Shown: positions 1-14,361, counted from the stretch's first letter. The stretch: 64,000 nt of DNA from Xylaria sp. FL1777 (GCA_022578965.1 MU400520.1:62001-126000), one strand, 5' to 3'. The notes: generated by a model not told the origin, from the sequence alone. Translations and numbers: made by a program.

Positions 1-3000
1 AAGATAACGACGGAGTTTGGGTTCAATGGTTACTTTAAATACCTAGTTCATCTCTTTTTGTCGTATGGTTCCAATATTGAAACGACAAGTCCCGAACATC
101 CAGCCAATCCCTGACACAATCCTTGACACACTGCACTTGGCACACCCCCCTAGGGCAATCACTTCCAGAAGGTCTCAACAGTCACATCTATTTATATGAA
201 ACAGACAATATCCACGTGTTGCAGATCCGATGTTACGTCGTCAGCCTGATTGATGTGAAATACGACAACGCGACCAGAAAGGTAGCGATTAAATGAAGAT
301 CATAGACTAAGCACAGCTAAAGTAATACCTACATATAGTGCACATTTCTGCGTACAGTGAACTATATACCATTTACAGTAAATCATAGATGAAATCACAT
401 GCGAACAGACCTACCAGAAGAGCAAAGGAAGTTCCCTAGTTTGCTTGACAACAAACGACAAACGATAACTAGTAGGATGGTTATCGGCAGAATGCGTAGG
501 TGCCAGATTCTAAATCACCGGTGCTTATTTACAGTTCATGGACCACAGAAACGGCTATGTCAATTTCTTGACCCTGACTTGTCAAGAAGTCAAGGGTAGA
601 GCCTAACACAATGCGAAAAAGGCATAAGCTTTGGCGGAACAACGTTAATCTCCACGACTTGCAGCACACTAAGTAGGTGTGCCTACTGGACACCTACTGT
701 GTAGATATGTATGCTCGAATCAACGAGTAAGCCTTGTATAAGCGCGTATACTCCTGCTTGAAGTGATGGGCTCTCTACTCCTCTCAAGGTGAGAACTAAC
801 ACCGACAGATTGGCGGTATGGGAGATCTGCAACACTATCAGTGGTAACCCGAGTCTTGGTACGAACTATGCCTAGCCTACTTAGGCGTCTCACGGGCGTC
901 ATTTCGAGGGGCTTAACTTTAGACCCATGCGGCGGTTGTTCATACATATATAGCAATACATAAGCTTATTCATAGACGCTGTACTGTGGTTGAATGAAAT
1001 GATGTGTTGTAAATCGGTGCTTATACACGTGGTTGGCCTGTAACGGTGGCACATGACCATGTCCTAGTATGGAGGCGATCCGATCATGTGAGAATCCGAC
1101 GGGAACTGCTACTTGGAGGGCCGAGTTTTTGGCTATGTATCATAGGATATATCCTCAGTAGGTAGGTAGGTTTACGTATTTAAGTACTTGATCATGTCAG
1201 GTTTCAAATCGTCTTCAAAATGTCAAGTTGATAAGCTTGAATCATGTTTAGATACGTGCAACATATGATAGCTGTGCATGTGAATTTATTTGTATACATG
1301 CCACCGGGTATACTGTGATGGCTACTGCTAGATACCTACGGTAGTACCGTACACGGCGCTGCAGCACTGCACTGCACTGTACCTAATTGTACCTCGTGCC
1401 TGTTTCCTCCAGTGAGATCTGTGCCTGGCATCATTCTGTGGGTACCTTGCGTACAGCTGTACCTTAGCTGATCTGGAACCCATAGCAACTGTACCTGTCG
1501 AAACAACCCCTTGACCCCACAAAATCCTCGGGATGCACGCAGAGACCTTTAGGTCGGAGGTGGGCACTGCAAAATCGCACCTACCGTATTTAGCCCCATT
1601 AGCGTCCCTTCCACGCGACTCATAGACTCATACATGGACTATATGTACATGTAGGTACCAGTAAGGACCTGGGTACTGAGCTACACCACATTTTGATCAC
1701 TCCAGGCCATGATCAGGAACAGTGTTTGCATCACTGATTATACTGCCTCTATATGGGTATTAGCGCTGAGGGCTGTGTCTTTAACCCAGAGGATTTAGCT
1801 ATACGTAGACAGAAGGGTTGCTGCTGTTATTTCTTTCCCATATATAGTACCTATATACCATACTAGGCACAGGTTATTATATTTACTATATACATGTAGT
1901 TATGTAGTATGACTAGAACTCACCCGTCAATTTAAGTAGTATTAAAGGCATCTATTTTCTACGTATGTACCGGTATGTGTAGGTATCTACTCTACTAGGT
2001 ACTGTACGGTAAGCAGGGCACACTTGTCTTACTTACTTAGTGTACTTAGTGTACTGCGTAGGTGCTTTCGGCTGTCACCCGAGGAACTCTTGCCACCTTA
2101 TTCTCTGTTATTGTACCTGTCTATCGCTGTCCAGCAAATATTATGCCTAATTCTTTGTTGCAATTTTCAGATCATCCTAATCTCGATTTGTTCCTCACTT
2201 GTAACATCGATATCTTGAACGCCATATATACACCCTTGTGCGGTCTTTGCATAGCCTAAGTACCTGTTTACGGTGTATAGGAATCTGAGCAATGTATATT
2301 TGCCCCTCCATCTCCAATCCCACACCTGTACGTACCTAGGCAGGTACCTACTCAGTACAGTACTGCGTAGGTAGGTACACTATACACTAGGTACGTGGTA
2401 CCTACCTCTATGTGGTTGTCTTCCCTTCCCCTGCCCCTGGCTTGCCCTGGCTTTGGCCTGGCGAATAGAAGGGCCCTAGCTGTTGTCCTGCAGTGGCTGC
2501 CCCTCTCGCCCCCAACTCCAGTACCTACTTGCCGTTTACATGTCTGTCCTATCCACTTTACCAGGCACACGGTTTGTTATGGCCCAGTGTCATGCATGAA
2601 TGTCCATAGTTGCCAAGCTGCAACCTCCAGCAATCCAATTAGCATCCAAGGTACTGTACATGACATACGCGCCCTCGCTACCACTAGATACTTCGCACTA
2701 CACTAGAGGTAGTAACTCGCCTCAGGTCGCCTAGGTAGGTACTCTTACTGCGTAGTAGATAGTCTACATAGATACGTAGGGTTGACACCACACAAAGAAA
2801 CTTCGGCCTTGCTGCCAGAGCTCATGATCCCCTCCCGCCCCGTTAGTGTACCGGTATGTTAGGGATCTCCCATGCTCCACCGATGATGTACAGTGGGTAT
2901 GTCGGATCCTTCATGCTGTACACTGCACTCGTCACCTCAGTTCAGTTCCACCGTGTGCTTGGTGTCTCGACCTCCCGTTCTGCCCGCCTGTTTCCTGCCT

Positions 3001-4584
3001 GCCCCTGTCCGTCTACCCGACCTTGCAGTACTGCGCATGTAGTATGTAGTATACATACCTAAATACCTAAATACCTACTTGGTTACGCAGGAGGTGTGCG
3101 TACTCAGGCATTTCGAACTCCGGGCTCCTTGTCCGGTCGTCCTATTATAATAAAGAGCGCCATGACTGGCCGATTGTACGCTACGCTACCTACCTACTTA
3201 GGTCAGACCCTCCCCTCCACCCCGGTTTATTCTCCCTACATTCGCTACACACACATCATTATACCTAAGTATACCTCCATGCCTACCTAGTACTACGTCT
3301 GGCCCTCTCTCCTCTATTATGGGTCTGGTCGTTGGTTATCGACTTCATTTATCATCATCATCGCCATCATCAATTCTGCTTCGCTGCATGGCTGTCCATA
3401 GTTGCCCCTCCCGTCGCATTACTTCGCCTCCTCCCGCCTTGGACCGTAATCACCCTATAGGCTCCTAGATATCTCATTAGTAAATTGTCTTCATCTACTG
3501 TATCTATCTGCTGTCTGTCTATTGTCCTGTCTATTGTCTTGTCTGCCATCGTTCATCGTACTGTGCAACAACAATCCCCTCCATCTCTTTCCTCCCGCCG
3601 CTTATTCCGGAGAACGAATGATCCATCCATCCATCCCCGTGGCCTCAGCCCAAGCCCAAGCCCCGAGATAGCCCACCCAGCGCGGAATACCATCTCGATT
3701 CCCAATCTATTGGCAGGCCTGTCATCCTCCAACGCGCGTTCCGGTGCTAGGCGCTTCCCGCCCAGTGGAAACTGGCCCAGTCGTCATCCTCCTTGCGTGG
3801 ATGGGGTGTGAGCAGTCTGAGCACTCGGCCGAGATCACAGCTCCCGCTTCTGGACCCAGCCCTTCCGATGGTTGGTCCGTCCCTGCAGACCTCGTCGCCT
3901 TTCACTCGTCGCTGGGATGAACGCTACTGTACCTTTGTAGTGTAGTCTACCCAGCATTGTAAGTGGCCACACACAGGATACAGCATCCTGTCCTCGTTCG
4001 GCATCTTCTTGTGCGCCTATTACGACTGTTGCTATCTGCGCCTTGTCGCACAGTCGCTCACCGGTCGCGCGCAAAGGGCTTGAGACTCTCCCTCTCCAGA
4101 GCGCCTGTCTAGTCTGGGTGGTCTCGTTTCGTCTCAGCTTCAGCCGCCGCCGCCCTTGACAAGGCCAAGGCATACGCTCCCCCCCCCCACACGCCGCCCG
4201 GCTCCTCCATCAATCAACATACCTAGGCACAGCAGGCCAGCGTTGAGACATCATTTCTACTTCTCGACTCAACGGGGGTGCCTTGCATGGAACTTGTCTC
4301 GAATGAGAGACACAGTCCCTAATTAACTCCCTTTCCATCCTCCTCTTTCTTGCCCCGTCCCTCTTCTTGTTTTTGCTCTTGTTCTTCTCCGGCTGTGTGC
4401 GCCCCTCCTCGTACCCGCGTCCCGTTCTCCTCTTAATTCGTCCCAGACGCTCGTCTCCGCAGTAGCCGACTCCACCCCTCAGTGCTCAACAAAGACGAAT
4501 AACGCCTGGTGAAATTATATTCGATTTCGGGTAGAGGTTTACGATACCGTACGGAGATAGCTGGCCATTCTGTTGTCGTGCGCC
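1..4584. other. Gene-free upstream region with recurring motifs
   Basis: No ORF here has recognisable protein character; the longest are about 100 codons and look like chance. The stretch carries many CCTAGGTA/GTAGGTAGG runs (about 1158-1170, 2330-2410, 2724-2742, 3187-3200), two exact TACCGGTA sites (1968, 2849) and three TACTGCGTA sites (2052, 2361, 2746). From about 4320 to 4440 it becomes pyrimidine-rich, as in fungal promoters and leaders, and it leads into the C2H2 gene at 4585. I infer that its right part is promoter and 5' leader. Confidence 0.6.
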
Positions 4585-6601
4585 ATGGCCTCAACTTTCC
4601 GTCCCGTCAACTCTCCCCTGGCGATTAGAGTCGAGAAGCACGATGGGAGAGCCCCGTCCCCCACGACTCCTACTCCGACAAAGGCCACCTTTACTCAACG
4701 CCCTCTCCCGAACTCTCCCTTTCCACAAGCCGTGCAGATACCCGACAGTATTGAAGAGGTCAAAGCACCACAGCGCGATAATTCACAACAGTCTCGAGGA
4801 CCGCGTGGGGATTCTGAAGATGTGGATATGGACGACACGGGTGGAGAAGCCCACGGAAATGAAGATGGTACCGGGTCCGATGATAGCGCGAATGCAGACG
4901 GCTCAAAATCGAGCAAGAAGAAGAAATCTCAACGCTTCTACTGCACTGACTTTCCCCCGTGCAATCTCAGTTTTACACGCAGCGAACACCTCGCCAGACA
5001 TATTCGGTAATTCGCTGTGACCCATACGGTCGTTAACAGTGCCCAGGCTAACAACCTATGATAGGAAACATACCGGCGAACGACCGTTTAAGTGCCACTG
5101 TCAGCGGCGGTTCTCGCGTTTAGACAATCTCCGACAGCATGCCCAGACCGTTCATGTCAACGAAGATATACCGGTTGACTCGCTTGCTGCGACCGGAACT
5201 CGATTTCAAAGACAGATCCGAACTGATAGAGTAAGACAGCCAGGTCGGGCGCGGGCCGCAACTTCTGGAAGTATTGGAGCGCCGCGAGGCCATTCCAAGT
5301 CTCTTTCTACTTCAAGCATCAGTTCTGTCGGGTCTAACTATAGTACGAGAGATGATATTCGGCGTCGTCCACCACCCCTAATTATGGCAGACCATCGATT
5401 CCAATATGGGCCCGACCCCTACTCCAATAGGCCCCCTTCCCCCGGCGATTTCAGCACACCTACGTCAGCCACGTTTTCCACCGGTCAGAATAGCCCGCGA
5501 TGGGCGCCTGCCCTTCTTTCGCCTGCCTCATCACATTCGCGTTCCCACAGCTTGTATGTAGGGCATCAGGTTCCTGCTCGACGTCTCAGTGTCCCGTCGA
5601 GCGGGATACCGTTTCAATCACAGTATAGCTCAGGCTTTGGTCGCCCGATATTTGGGCCCGGGTCTCCTGAGGCTAGTAGCGGATCTCATGCAACCCCGTA
5701 CTCACCCAATATTAGCTCTTTCGGTTCACCTACGACTTCTATATTCACTTTCAACCGACGAGAATCTACTTCAGGCACGGAAGACTGGCGACGGCGTACA
5801 TGGCATCCGGAATCAACTAATTTCAATACTAATCCCCCTGGTAGCCGCTTGAGCCACGTATTGACGCCATCTCAGTGCCCGAGTCCTCCACAAACCCGCA
5901 TGCAGTTACCCGCGCAACAGCAGCAACCGAATAGTTCATTCCGTCTTCCTGGCATTGAATCTTTTGATCCTTTACCCCGTCGACCAGCTTCGCCCTTCAG
6001 AAAGAATGCCTCTCTGCCGATCGTTGAACCTGACCCCTTTCACCCCTCGACGTTACCTCCTACGGCGAACGCACCTGAATCGGAGGAAAGGCGAAACACC
6101 GCAAATTGGGATATGGGTCTTCACAGTGGCATACACCGGCTCGAGATTATGCACAATCCCGGCACTTCAGAAAGTGCTAGTGCCTGGGCTCGTGATACGA
6201 GACAAGCGGTGACTGCGCAAGCCGATCGAGTTCGACAACACCCTCCGACGGTGAGATTTAACGACTCCATCACAGCCGAGAACGCGCCAAAATCTATCGG
6301 TCCCCGAGCGTTTCACCAGCACACAGTATCGGCACCTTCAATAGCTAGCTCTCGGGAGTCAAAGCGACGAGGATGGCATCAAAGCGGCATCTCTCCCTAT
6401 GGAGAAACCCCCCCTGAAAAGATGGCTCGCGTTGATCGTATGGTTCATCCCAATGTGAGAGAATTCTCGGGCTTTCCGGCGAGGGAGAATATCTCTGGAC
6501 CAACCCCTCGTGAGCAAAACCCCGGAGAAAGGGGGATGGTCCGTCTAGAGACTCTCGTTGCAGTGGCAACGGGTGAAGGCAACGCGACCAAGGCATATTA
6601 G
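4585..6601 (+). CDS. C2H2 zinc-finger transcription factor (two exons)
   Basis: Predicted 652-aa nuclear DNA-binding regulator. Exons are 4585-5006 and 5065-6601; the 58-bp GT-AG intron has a GGCTAAC branch site and splits finger 1. Finger 1 spans about residues 120-143 (C-x5-C-x12-H-x3-H, with TRSEHLARH). Finger 2 spans about 151-171 (C-x1-C-x12-H-x4-H, with [10 protein letters not shown]), joined by the classic HTGERPFK linker. The tight C-x1-C spacing and the conserved segment just after the fingers ([12 protein letters not shown]) suggest a specific fungal family, but I cannot name the orthologue. The N-terminus has an acidic stretch (about 76-105) followed by a lysine run. The C-terminal two thirds is Ser/Pro-rich and probably disordered. 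ATG 4585 was chosen as the first in-frame ATG; the frame opens slightly earlier without one. Targets are unknown. Confidence 0.93.
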
Positions 6602-9146
6602 ACGGATACTGAGCATTGTGCGATGGCTCCTCGGTCTTCTTACCCTATCAATATATTGGACGATACAAGGCGTTATAGCGACCGGCAATAGCTTCGTGGG
6701 GTCTCCCCATGTTCAACAATTTTGTTTTCATTTCCTGTTCTAGCGGTCTACAATTGCATTAATGTCTTTGGGTAATACGATTACGGTACACGACGGCGTT
6801 AGTGGCTATGGATCTTATCACGATTTGATACACGCTTTACATTCGTTGCATAGCCTGGCATTATATCTAAGTTTTTGTTGTTTGCGCAGCTCTGGTTCAC
6901 TTTTGTATTTTCTTCAACTCATTTCGGCAATTTTGTTTTACCTCTACTACCGTCGATGAGCATAACATATCGTGTCAGGATCAGGGGCAGAGCAGAATTT
7001 GGTTATTTTCCTAACTAATGATTGACGATTGGATACATATACCCTTTCATTTTAAGATGGGGGTAATCGCAAGATGGAGAGATTAATGAAGTGATGATCA
7101 CCTTATTCAGCGCCCGGATTTTTTGTGAGACCTGATGGGGCTATGGCTTTATTGTCAAATGGGCAGCACTTGAAACTTGCGGTGGCTGGGGGGGTTTGGT
7201 AGGACTTTGGACCATTGGGTCACCGGGTTGATACCTTGAGTTGTTTCTGGCCTTTGGGCTATTATCCTTCGCTAGCCTCGGGTGCATTATCTGGGGGGGA
7301 AGTGCTGCTTCTCATTTACCTTCTAGTTAGATACCTGGCTCTCAATGATAAAATATTCACTCAACTGAGATGAATGCGAAACTTTGGCGCTCCTCACAAG
7401 TGAGTTAATATTTTGATGGGTAAAGTATACCGCCCCGGGTATTATAGACACCTTTGGTTCTCAACAGTGGTTTAAGTAGATAATCCATTCACTCGAGTAA
7501 AGATGTTTTTAGATAACTGACAAAAGCCCCCGTGAGCATCATGAGCTCATATGATCAAATTCACATTTATCGTATACTCATCTTTTCTCTCTCGTCGTTG
7601 CCTCCGCCCATTCTCACTCATATCTTCCCCTGCTGTACGTATACTACGGCCCCTAGCAACATCAGACAAGGACGCGATATGACTACAAATACTCGAGGGT
7701 ACGTAAGTGTTAGGCCTTGAGTGGAATGTAGTAAGTAGTAAGGTCAATGTTGTTGAATGGATGAGAAAATCCTGGTGTAGATTGTAAGACTTGTTGCGTG
7801 TGGAATATGAATACCGCTGATCACGTATACTACGCCCGCCCCCCTCGCCCCTCCCGAAGTCGTCACTAGGCCTGTAATGTTAGATGTTACTGGAATCAAT
7901 AAGATGGAGCTCGTGGAAAATGCTATCATCTTAGCCCTAGCCTAGATGGCATTCTTAATGCTGGAAACAAGTCGTATAGTATTAATTCTGCTTCAACCAC
8001 GGCGACTTTTACCCTCCGACTCGGAGGGATGACGACCCCTAATAAGTCTCATTCTATCCGCTATAGCTTCATTATAATTTGATTCACCATAGGCACTCTA
8101 TAACTCGCTAGGGCTTAAGACTGCTATTATATCAGTCACAACTATAGAGACTACGATGAGAGTGTCCTACCTGCCAATGGCCTCCCTAAGCTCGACAACC
8201 CCGTTTCAATATTGACTAAGACTGGCTATCTGGAGTAATTGTGTTGTAGTTTTATCGATGCTATAGGCTTGGTTGCTTGAGTCTTGTTGAGAACGACTAC
8301 AACCCGTGATCCTTTCCGATAGTCTCATCAGGGAGAGAATCTTGATTAAAGTATAGTGTATCTGGGCATCGTGTGTCTATTCACGTGAAACGAGTCTAGA
8401 TTGTTCGAAGAGTTCCCCATTCCCCTTAGCAACGCAGTCTAATACAAGTCCAGGCGAGCAGAGTAGATCAGCCGCTGCAAGTCAGGTTTAAAAGGGTTTG
8501 CGCTTTATTATAGCTCTTCTTCGATGTTTTTCTAGATTTAAATTTTCGTTATTAGAGCCGGGACCTAAATGTCGAATTCGAAGCCTGTCTCCAAGAGTTT
8601 AAAGAGACAATGTAAGCCAGTTTCTTATCGAAAAACTCTGGGCAACCTAAGTACTTTGATCCCTTAGAGGTCAGCTAAGCTTCCTTAATCCAAGCTAGAG
8701 AATATCGACATCGCCTTCCGGGATTTGATTGAGTCAGGTGCTTTGATTGACCCTGGTGAGACTGCTTGCTACAGGATCTGCTGCAAAAAAAGGGGCGAAT
8801 GTACCTAAAGAAAATGAATTCATACTGCATTATATGATCCGCTTGTCGATCATATTTAGAAACGTTGACTACTTTGCGTTTTTAACCATTGAAAACTTGG
8901 GATGGTATGCTGGAATCTTGATAGTTGCACTTGAGAGTCTACCATCTCCCCCTTTTTCCCCCTTTTTCCTTTCTTCCCTCCCCCCTCCCTTTTTTTCTCA
9001 CGTAGGTATGCTATGACGCAACATAACGACATTTCGTCTATTTTGTAAAGAAGCGTACAAGGCAGAGCCCTATTTTCACCTGAACCGAGCATATTATGGT
9101 AGCTTTTCTTCAAAGTATTATTTTATTCTTCCTCGTACTCATTTGT
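6602..9146. other. Intergenic, AT-rich, no gene seen
   Basis: The first 350 bases are probably the 3' UTR of the zinc-finger gene. From about 7900 to 9100 the DNA is AT-rich with only short, unconvincing frames, consistent with a decayed repeat, though no element could be identified. A long pyrimidine tract (about 8938-9000) lies just beyond the 3' end of the MFS gene on the other strand. Confidence 0.5.
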
Positions 9147-11288
9147 TCAGAGAACTTCTGACGGCTTTTTCTCTTCAACTTCCGTGCTTTGATCAGCCTG
9201 GGCTTGAGGAGGCGGCAACATTTGGCCACCTCTCTTGGGAACTAGTGCAGCCACAGATGCTACACCAAACAAAGCAATAGCCAGCGCCCAGCTCCCATGA
9301 AGGCCACGAAGATAGGCCAGACGAACATCCCGGAGCTCGTCTCCTTCGAGTTGAGTCTGGAGCGCACTCGACCCTAGCGCTAGGATTGAATAAGGATCCA
9401 CGCCGGGTAGATACTCGGGTAGCGATAATAAAAGAAGATTGTTAAGGATGGAACCGGTCGCACCTATCCCATAAGCTGCAGATGCAAACTGGAAGACTTC
9501 ACGATCCGTTTAGCACACGAGGCATGAATATAACGAAGAGGCTTTGCTTACACAGAACTGTCGCTGTAGCAATGGCGTGATCGGCTCCTGCCATAACTAC
9601 GGTTACGACGATAAGCGGAATTTGCACCGAGATTCCCGTTCCTACACCGTAGATAATCTGGTATCCAATTATACGGCCTAGAGAAGTATTGAGGTCCCAA
9701 GTATAGATCAATCCGGCCCCAATTGTGGATAGTACAGCTCCAACAAAAAGGAACGGAGAGTATAAACCGACTTTCCCAACAACTGCAGAGGACACAAAAG
9801 AAGCAATAGCTGCATCAAAAATTAGCCATGTTACTCTCAGAGGACTAGCTATAGCCAGAAATTCGTAGAATACGAGCTTACAAGTCGAGAGAATGGTCGG
9901 GATGGTCATGATGCCGCTTCCTAACGGAGTCGATCCTTTGACGGCTTGGAAGTATATAGGAATGTTATAAATTAGGGAGAAATTTGCCGAGCTCAGACTA
10001 ATATAACGTTAGCTACACCACAAGAACAAAGTGATCAGCATTAGTCAAGTATTTCTGCTTACAAGAATATGTAGAAAACGCAAGCGGCAAGATGACGGTT
10101 AGACAGAATTCGCGGCGACATTAGGGCTCGGTCTTTCTGGAACCACTCGAGTACGATCCAGCCGATTGTGAGTAGTATCCATATGACGAGTAAGGCAATA
10201 ACCGTCCCGGAATTCCATGGTTTAGATATGCCGCCCCACTGCAACGCTAGGAAAAACACGACAAGGCTTGCAAGCACGATTATCAGACCCAAAGGATCGA
10301 ATGTAAGGATCGTTTCCTTTACTCCCAATTTGGTCGTGCTTCTTGAGCGTGCAGGTGGTTTGAAGAAAAGTAGGGCAAAGAGGGCCACGCCGCCGACCTA
10401 GACTCTTATCAGTTTCTCGCTGATGCTATATTGGTAAGTCTCGAAGATGGTAAAAAGATGCCGGTCTCACAGGCAAGTTGATCCAAAAACACCATCTCCA
10501 TGTTAACCTTTGCGTGAAAGCACCACCGAGTAGAGGGCCAACAACGCTCGATAAAGAAAATACCGCTCCAAGTAATCCGATAATAATATTAACCTGGTGA
10601 GGTGGTACTATGTACGCAGCGATGTTGTAGCATCCGCCCGTGAGGCCCGACCCGCCGATTCCCTGAATCTACAACTCGAAGGCTCAGTGATTGTCTCTTC
10701 GGATAGTTAAACATCCCGAGTACTACTCACTGCACGGCCGACGATCAGAGTCTTGCTATTACGTGCCAAAGCCCCGATAAGGCTTCCAATTTCGAACACG
10801 GCAACAGAGGCCATGAATACAACCCTGAGGGAGTAATATTTGTACGCCTTGCCCCATATCGATTGGAATGAGGCCAGAGTGAGGAAGAAGGCGCTACCGT
10901 ACCATCCCACATCGGCCATACTGTTGAATTCGGAAGTGATCTTGGGGATGGCTGTGGAGATGATGCTCTGTTACGCCGTATAAGCCGCCGTTACTCGTTT
11001 GTTTCGCGTAGATGTTGACCTACCACATCGAGAGCCACCTAAGTAAATTTCCCTTAGTCAACGCACGTTGATTCATGTATCGACCATGTGATGACTTACT
11101 AGGAAGAGACTGAGCAGCAGACCGCTAACTATGATAATTAACACCGGTTTGGCGGGATATGTGATGTCTGGACTCTTTGCTTCAACATCTCGACCTTCTT
11201 TTTCGAGCGCGTCCTCACTCCGGGTAGAGTTATTCGTATCGGGGGGGCTGTTAGTCAAGTCGTTGAGAGGGGGTTCTTTGCCCGCCAT
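9147..11288 (-). CDS. MFS multidrug-type exporter, DHA2 family (8 exons, one microexon)
   Basis: Predicted 565-aa plasma-membrane proton antiporter with about 14 membrane segments, exporting a drug, toxin or metabolite. Exons (minus strand): 11288-11100, 11038-11024, 10967-10731, 10668-10471, 10397-10063, 9997-9882, 9809-9552 and 9496-9147; introns are 55-73 bp. The sum, 1698 bp, is a multiple of three. An acidic cytoplasmic N-terminus of about 45 residues precedes the first membrane segment. The [14 protein letters not shown] segment, the [11 protein letters not shown] loop and the antiporter motif C ([10 protein letters not shown]) are diagnostic of the DHA2/TRI12-like exporters common in fungi. 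The 15-nt second exon supplies VALDV and is needed to restore this motif. Substrate is unknown. No biosynthetic backbone gene lies beside it, so a role in general efflux is as likely as a cluster role. Confidence 0.93.
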
Positions 11289-14200
11289 TGCGAAGTTGTC
11301 CTTTCCCGAGGCTGTTGATGGCTATGGTATTGGTCTAAGGCAGAAGAATGAGTGGCGGAGAAAGTCAATGGTAGGGTCGTAGAGAGTGACGAGTTTACAA
11401 TTGTGAGTACAACAAACAGATAAGTTTACCGGATTCCATGCACTCGACTATACTAGCTTCCCCAAAAGAGCGAAGGAAAGGAGCCAAGAGAAACAGTGGA
11501 AGCGAGAGAGACGTTAGGTTGCCACGAGCCCTGTTGGCAATTTCAAATCAGACGCATCGCATCATACATCACACTACCTGGCAACATATAAGTCGATGGT
11601 AGTACCTGGGATAGCATGTCTATATGACCTATACTACATGCGATCGTCTATTCTCTACTGCGCCGCACTCATGCACCGAGCTATACGGGCAGCTTGGGAT
11701 GACATCGCATATACGTGGGCTGAGATCTCGACAAGAGTGATGATTCTAAACTCCGGGACTAGTCTGAAACCTTGGTAGATAGTTGGAGATCATCCTTGTA
11801 CGTACATACCGCGTTAAATTAGTGTAAGTGGGAGTTATATCCTAAGAAAGAAGGAAACATTATACCATACCTTTGAGATAAGCACTGCTGAGTTACCTAA
11901 ATCATTTATTTTCTTCCTCTCTTTTTTTATTTCCTTCTCTCCTCTTTTTCTTTTTTTTCCTTAACTTGTAACATAGACTATTGCTTGAGATCATTACTAT
12001 CATATAAGTAAGTACTTCGGTAGACGAGAGATTATGGCAGCGGCCAGCCCTAGGCCTGTGGGGCATCTGGGAGCAGCCGAAGCGAAGACTACCTGATTAG
12101 GTAAGAGGTACCTATGCTGCGGTACGGGACCGGGTGGGTCCCGCACCAGACCCGCAGCGCCTTATCTGCCTAACTCTTGGCGAGCGGGCACGATCCGCAG
12201 CATCGGCGCCTTTGATTACAGCGTGTGTATCCACTGGTTTGGTTACCTAGATAGGTAGGTAGGTATGTCACATCTGGGGTCACTGTAGCCCTATCGAAGG
12301 GCTGATGGTACCCCTAATAGGACTTGCTATATATGTAAATACCGGTATTAGAGCGGTAAATTAATGAAAACACTACGTAGGTAGTGTAGGGTTAACATTT
12401 AGTATTAACTATTAGCTTATTGCTCATTAACTAATTATTCTTGTTATTTTCTACGTAAAGTCTTATAGATATTCAATTAGTATATTATGTCTTTTCGACT
12501 TTATGTAGTCTTATACTTGTGATATAGTAGATAGATGGGTAGATAGAAATATAATTTCTGCCTAGTATTATCAACCGACCAGTCTAGCCCGGGGAGCTCC
12601 CCCGACCTGAGGTTGACTAGCTTTATATCTAGTGACAGCCACAGATGCAACCCCACGATTTCCAATCCAGGATCAAGACGCGAGACGCACAGTTCGTGAG
12701 TATTTACTCGGAGCATCGGATCATCCATGCTTCACCAATTGATACCGTTTGGATAGTAAGCACGTACGCACCTTAGGCGCACAGTAGTTCGCAAGAAGCT
12801 CATTATGCCTACCTAGGCAAGTAGTTGCAGCCATCTCGTAACTTGGAACTCGTGAGTTCAAGGCAGATAGACTCAAGTCCTAACCTTGAGTCCCCCCGCA
12901 TGCGACTTATTCGCTTACATAGACGTGATGGTTGTGGCTGATTTGTACCGAAAATAGCCCACTTCCACCCGGTGACTAAACCGTATTGTCCGCCGCTTCG
13001 ACGGTATATCAATCGTCATGATGTATCAAAGGTTTTGTATGAAGCAATAGTCTCTATGACTGGTTAGCATACCTCTGAGATCAGAGGACTGAGTATTGAC
13101 TAACCTTAATTGGCCTTTTTAAAGTCACACTGAGTACTTGTTTTATAGAACCGCTGTTGAGTGCTGAGAATAATTTCTCGTCTACCCCAATATGATTGGA
13201 AGTTGAAGGTTGTGCAAGCCTGTAGTAAGTGAAAATAAGGTGTAACATTGGTGATATGGCACGGAACATGTAACACACCATCATCATCTCAATAAACGAA
13301 GGATCTAGGTGCCGCCACTCCATCCTTCCCACTCGTAGTCCCTATCTTTACATTCACCTTTCACGTACAGTAGATATCAGCTGTATGATCTAATTATACT
13401 GAGTTTGGAAGGTCTGAGGGACGATGTGACTAGCATTGAGAGTTTTCGTGGTTCAGGTCCCCTGGAGGGACGCACAATGTCACGGGTATGAAATTGTCGT
13501 TTAGATAAGCCACAGAGAGATGACCTTTTTAGCCGAAACATCACAGATTTGGCCCCCATCATAGGAGTCATAGCGTAACTTGTCCAGGGTTATGGCACTG
13601 CTCTGATTTCTATCTAGCATCATATTTTACCTAGAGTAAGACAGACTTTTTAGGAGGTAATAAGGGAGGATAATATTCATGGTTGAAGATAATGGGAATT
13701 GAAAGAAATACATTGAAAGGCGAGATACAAACGAAAATTATATATAAGTAGAAAATGAATATTCTAGTGAAAGTAATTATCGATCATCTAATACTAAGTT
13801 TACTGTACTCTAAGTGCTTAGGTAGTGAAAGGGTCTATAACCCAAATATCTAAGCGTATATATCTAAAAATGGGTTTCTAGCTAACACTTTTAGCTCTTG
13901 TCCTTTATCCTGGCCAGGGGAATGACATGCCCCCTAAACTTGATAGAATCCCCGTGGGAAACGTGAACACTAATAAAAGCCTCATCACCCACCTCCCACT
14001 TCCAGCTCGAAAGCGTCTAGATTTAAGACTCTAAAGTCTCACTTCTACTAGTCTACTGCTTGGCAGCAGTTTCCTTACTCTTTTACCCACCCTCCGACAA
14101 TAACCCTCGACAGACCTTGCACAACTTGTAAGTCCACGTGACTATAAGACACGCGGGGTTCTTCACCACTTATATATCGTGGGCTGGAGTTACTGTACTA

Positions 14201-14361
14201 GACGCTTCTAGTCAGCTTTGTACTTCAGTTCAGTCTAGATCCATCTCTTTTATACAGCTCAGATTGCACACATCGGACTGTAGTATCGCGTGGTATCTCC
14301 GTTGAGCTTACGCAGGCTACTATATCAACCTCTCTATACCTTGCCATCACTGTACTCAGCA
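11289..14361. other. Intergenic, no gene seen
   Basis: No convincing coding sequence on either strand. It contains a long pyrimidine tract (about 11910-11965), one exact TACCGGTA (12340), a TAGGTAGGTAGG run (about 12254-12266) and an AT-rich middle (12330-12560, 13600-13800). The right end carries a possible TATA element and promoter for the P450 gene. Scattered short frames at 12501-13571 (minus) have no recognisable motif and are treated as chance or decayed DNA. Confidence 0.5.
14171..14177 (+). promoter_or_regulatory. Possible TATA box of the first P450 gene
   Basis: TATATAT lies 185-190 bp before ATG 14362 in otherwise mixed sequence. This is a plausible fungal core promoter position, but it rests on the match alone. 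Confidence 0.35.

Noticed and set aside
9499..9909. Continuous 136-codon frame inside the DHA2 gene
   Set aside because: It reads through two introns; the spliced version (exons 9997-9882, 9809-9552, 9496-9147) restores the family sequence and frame.
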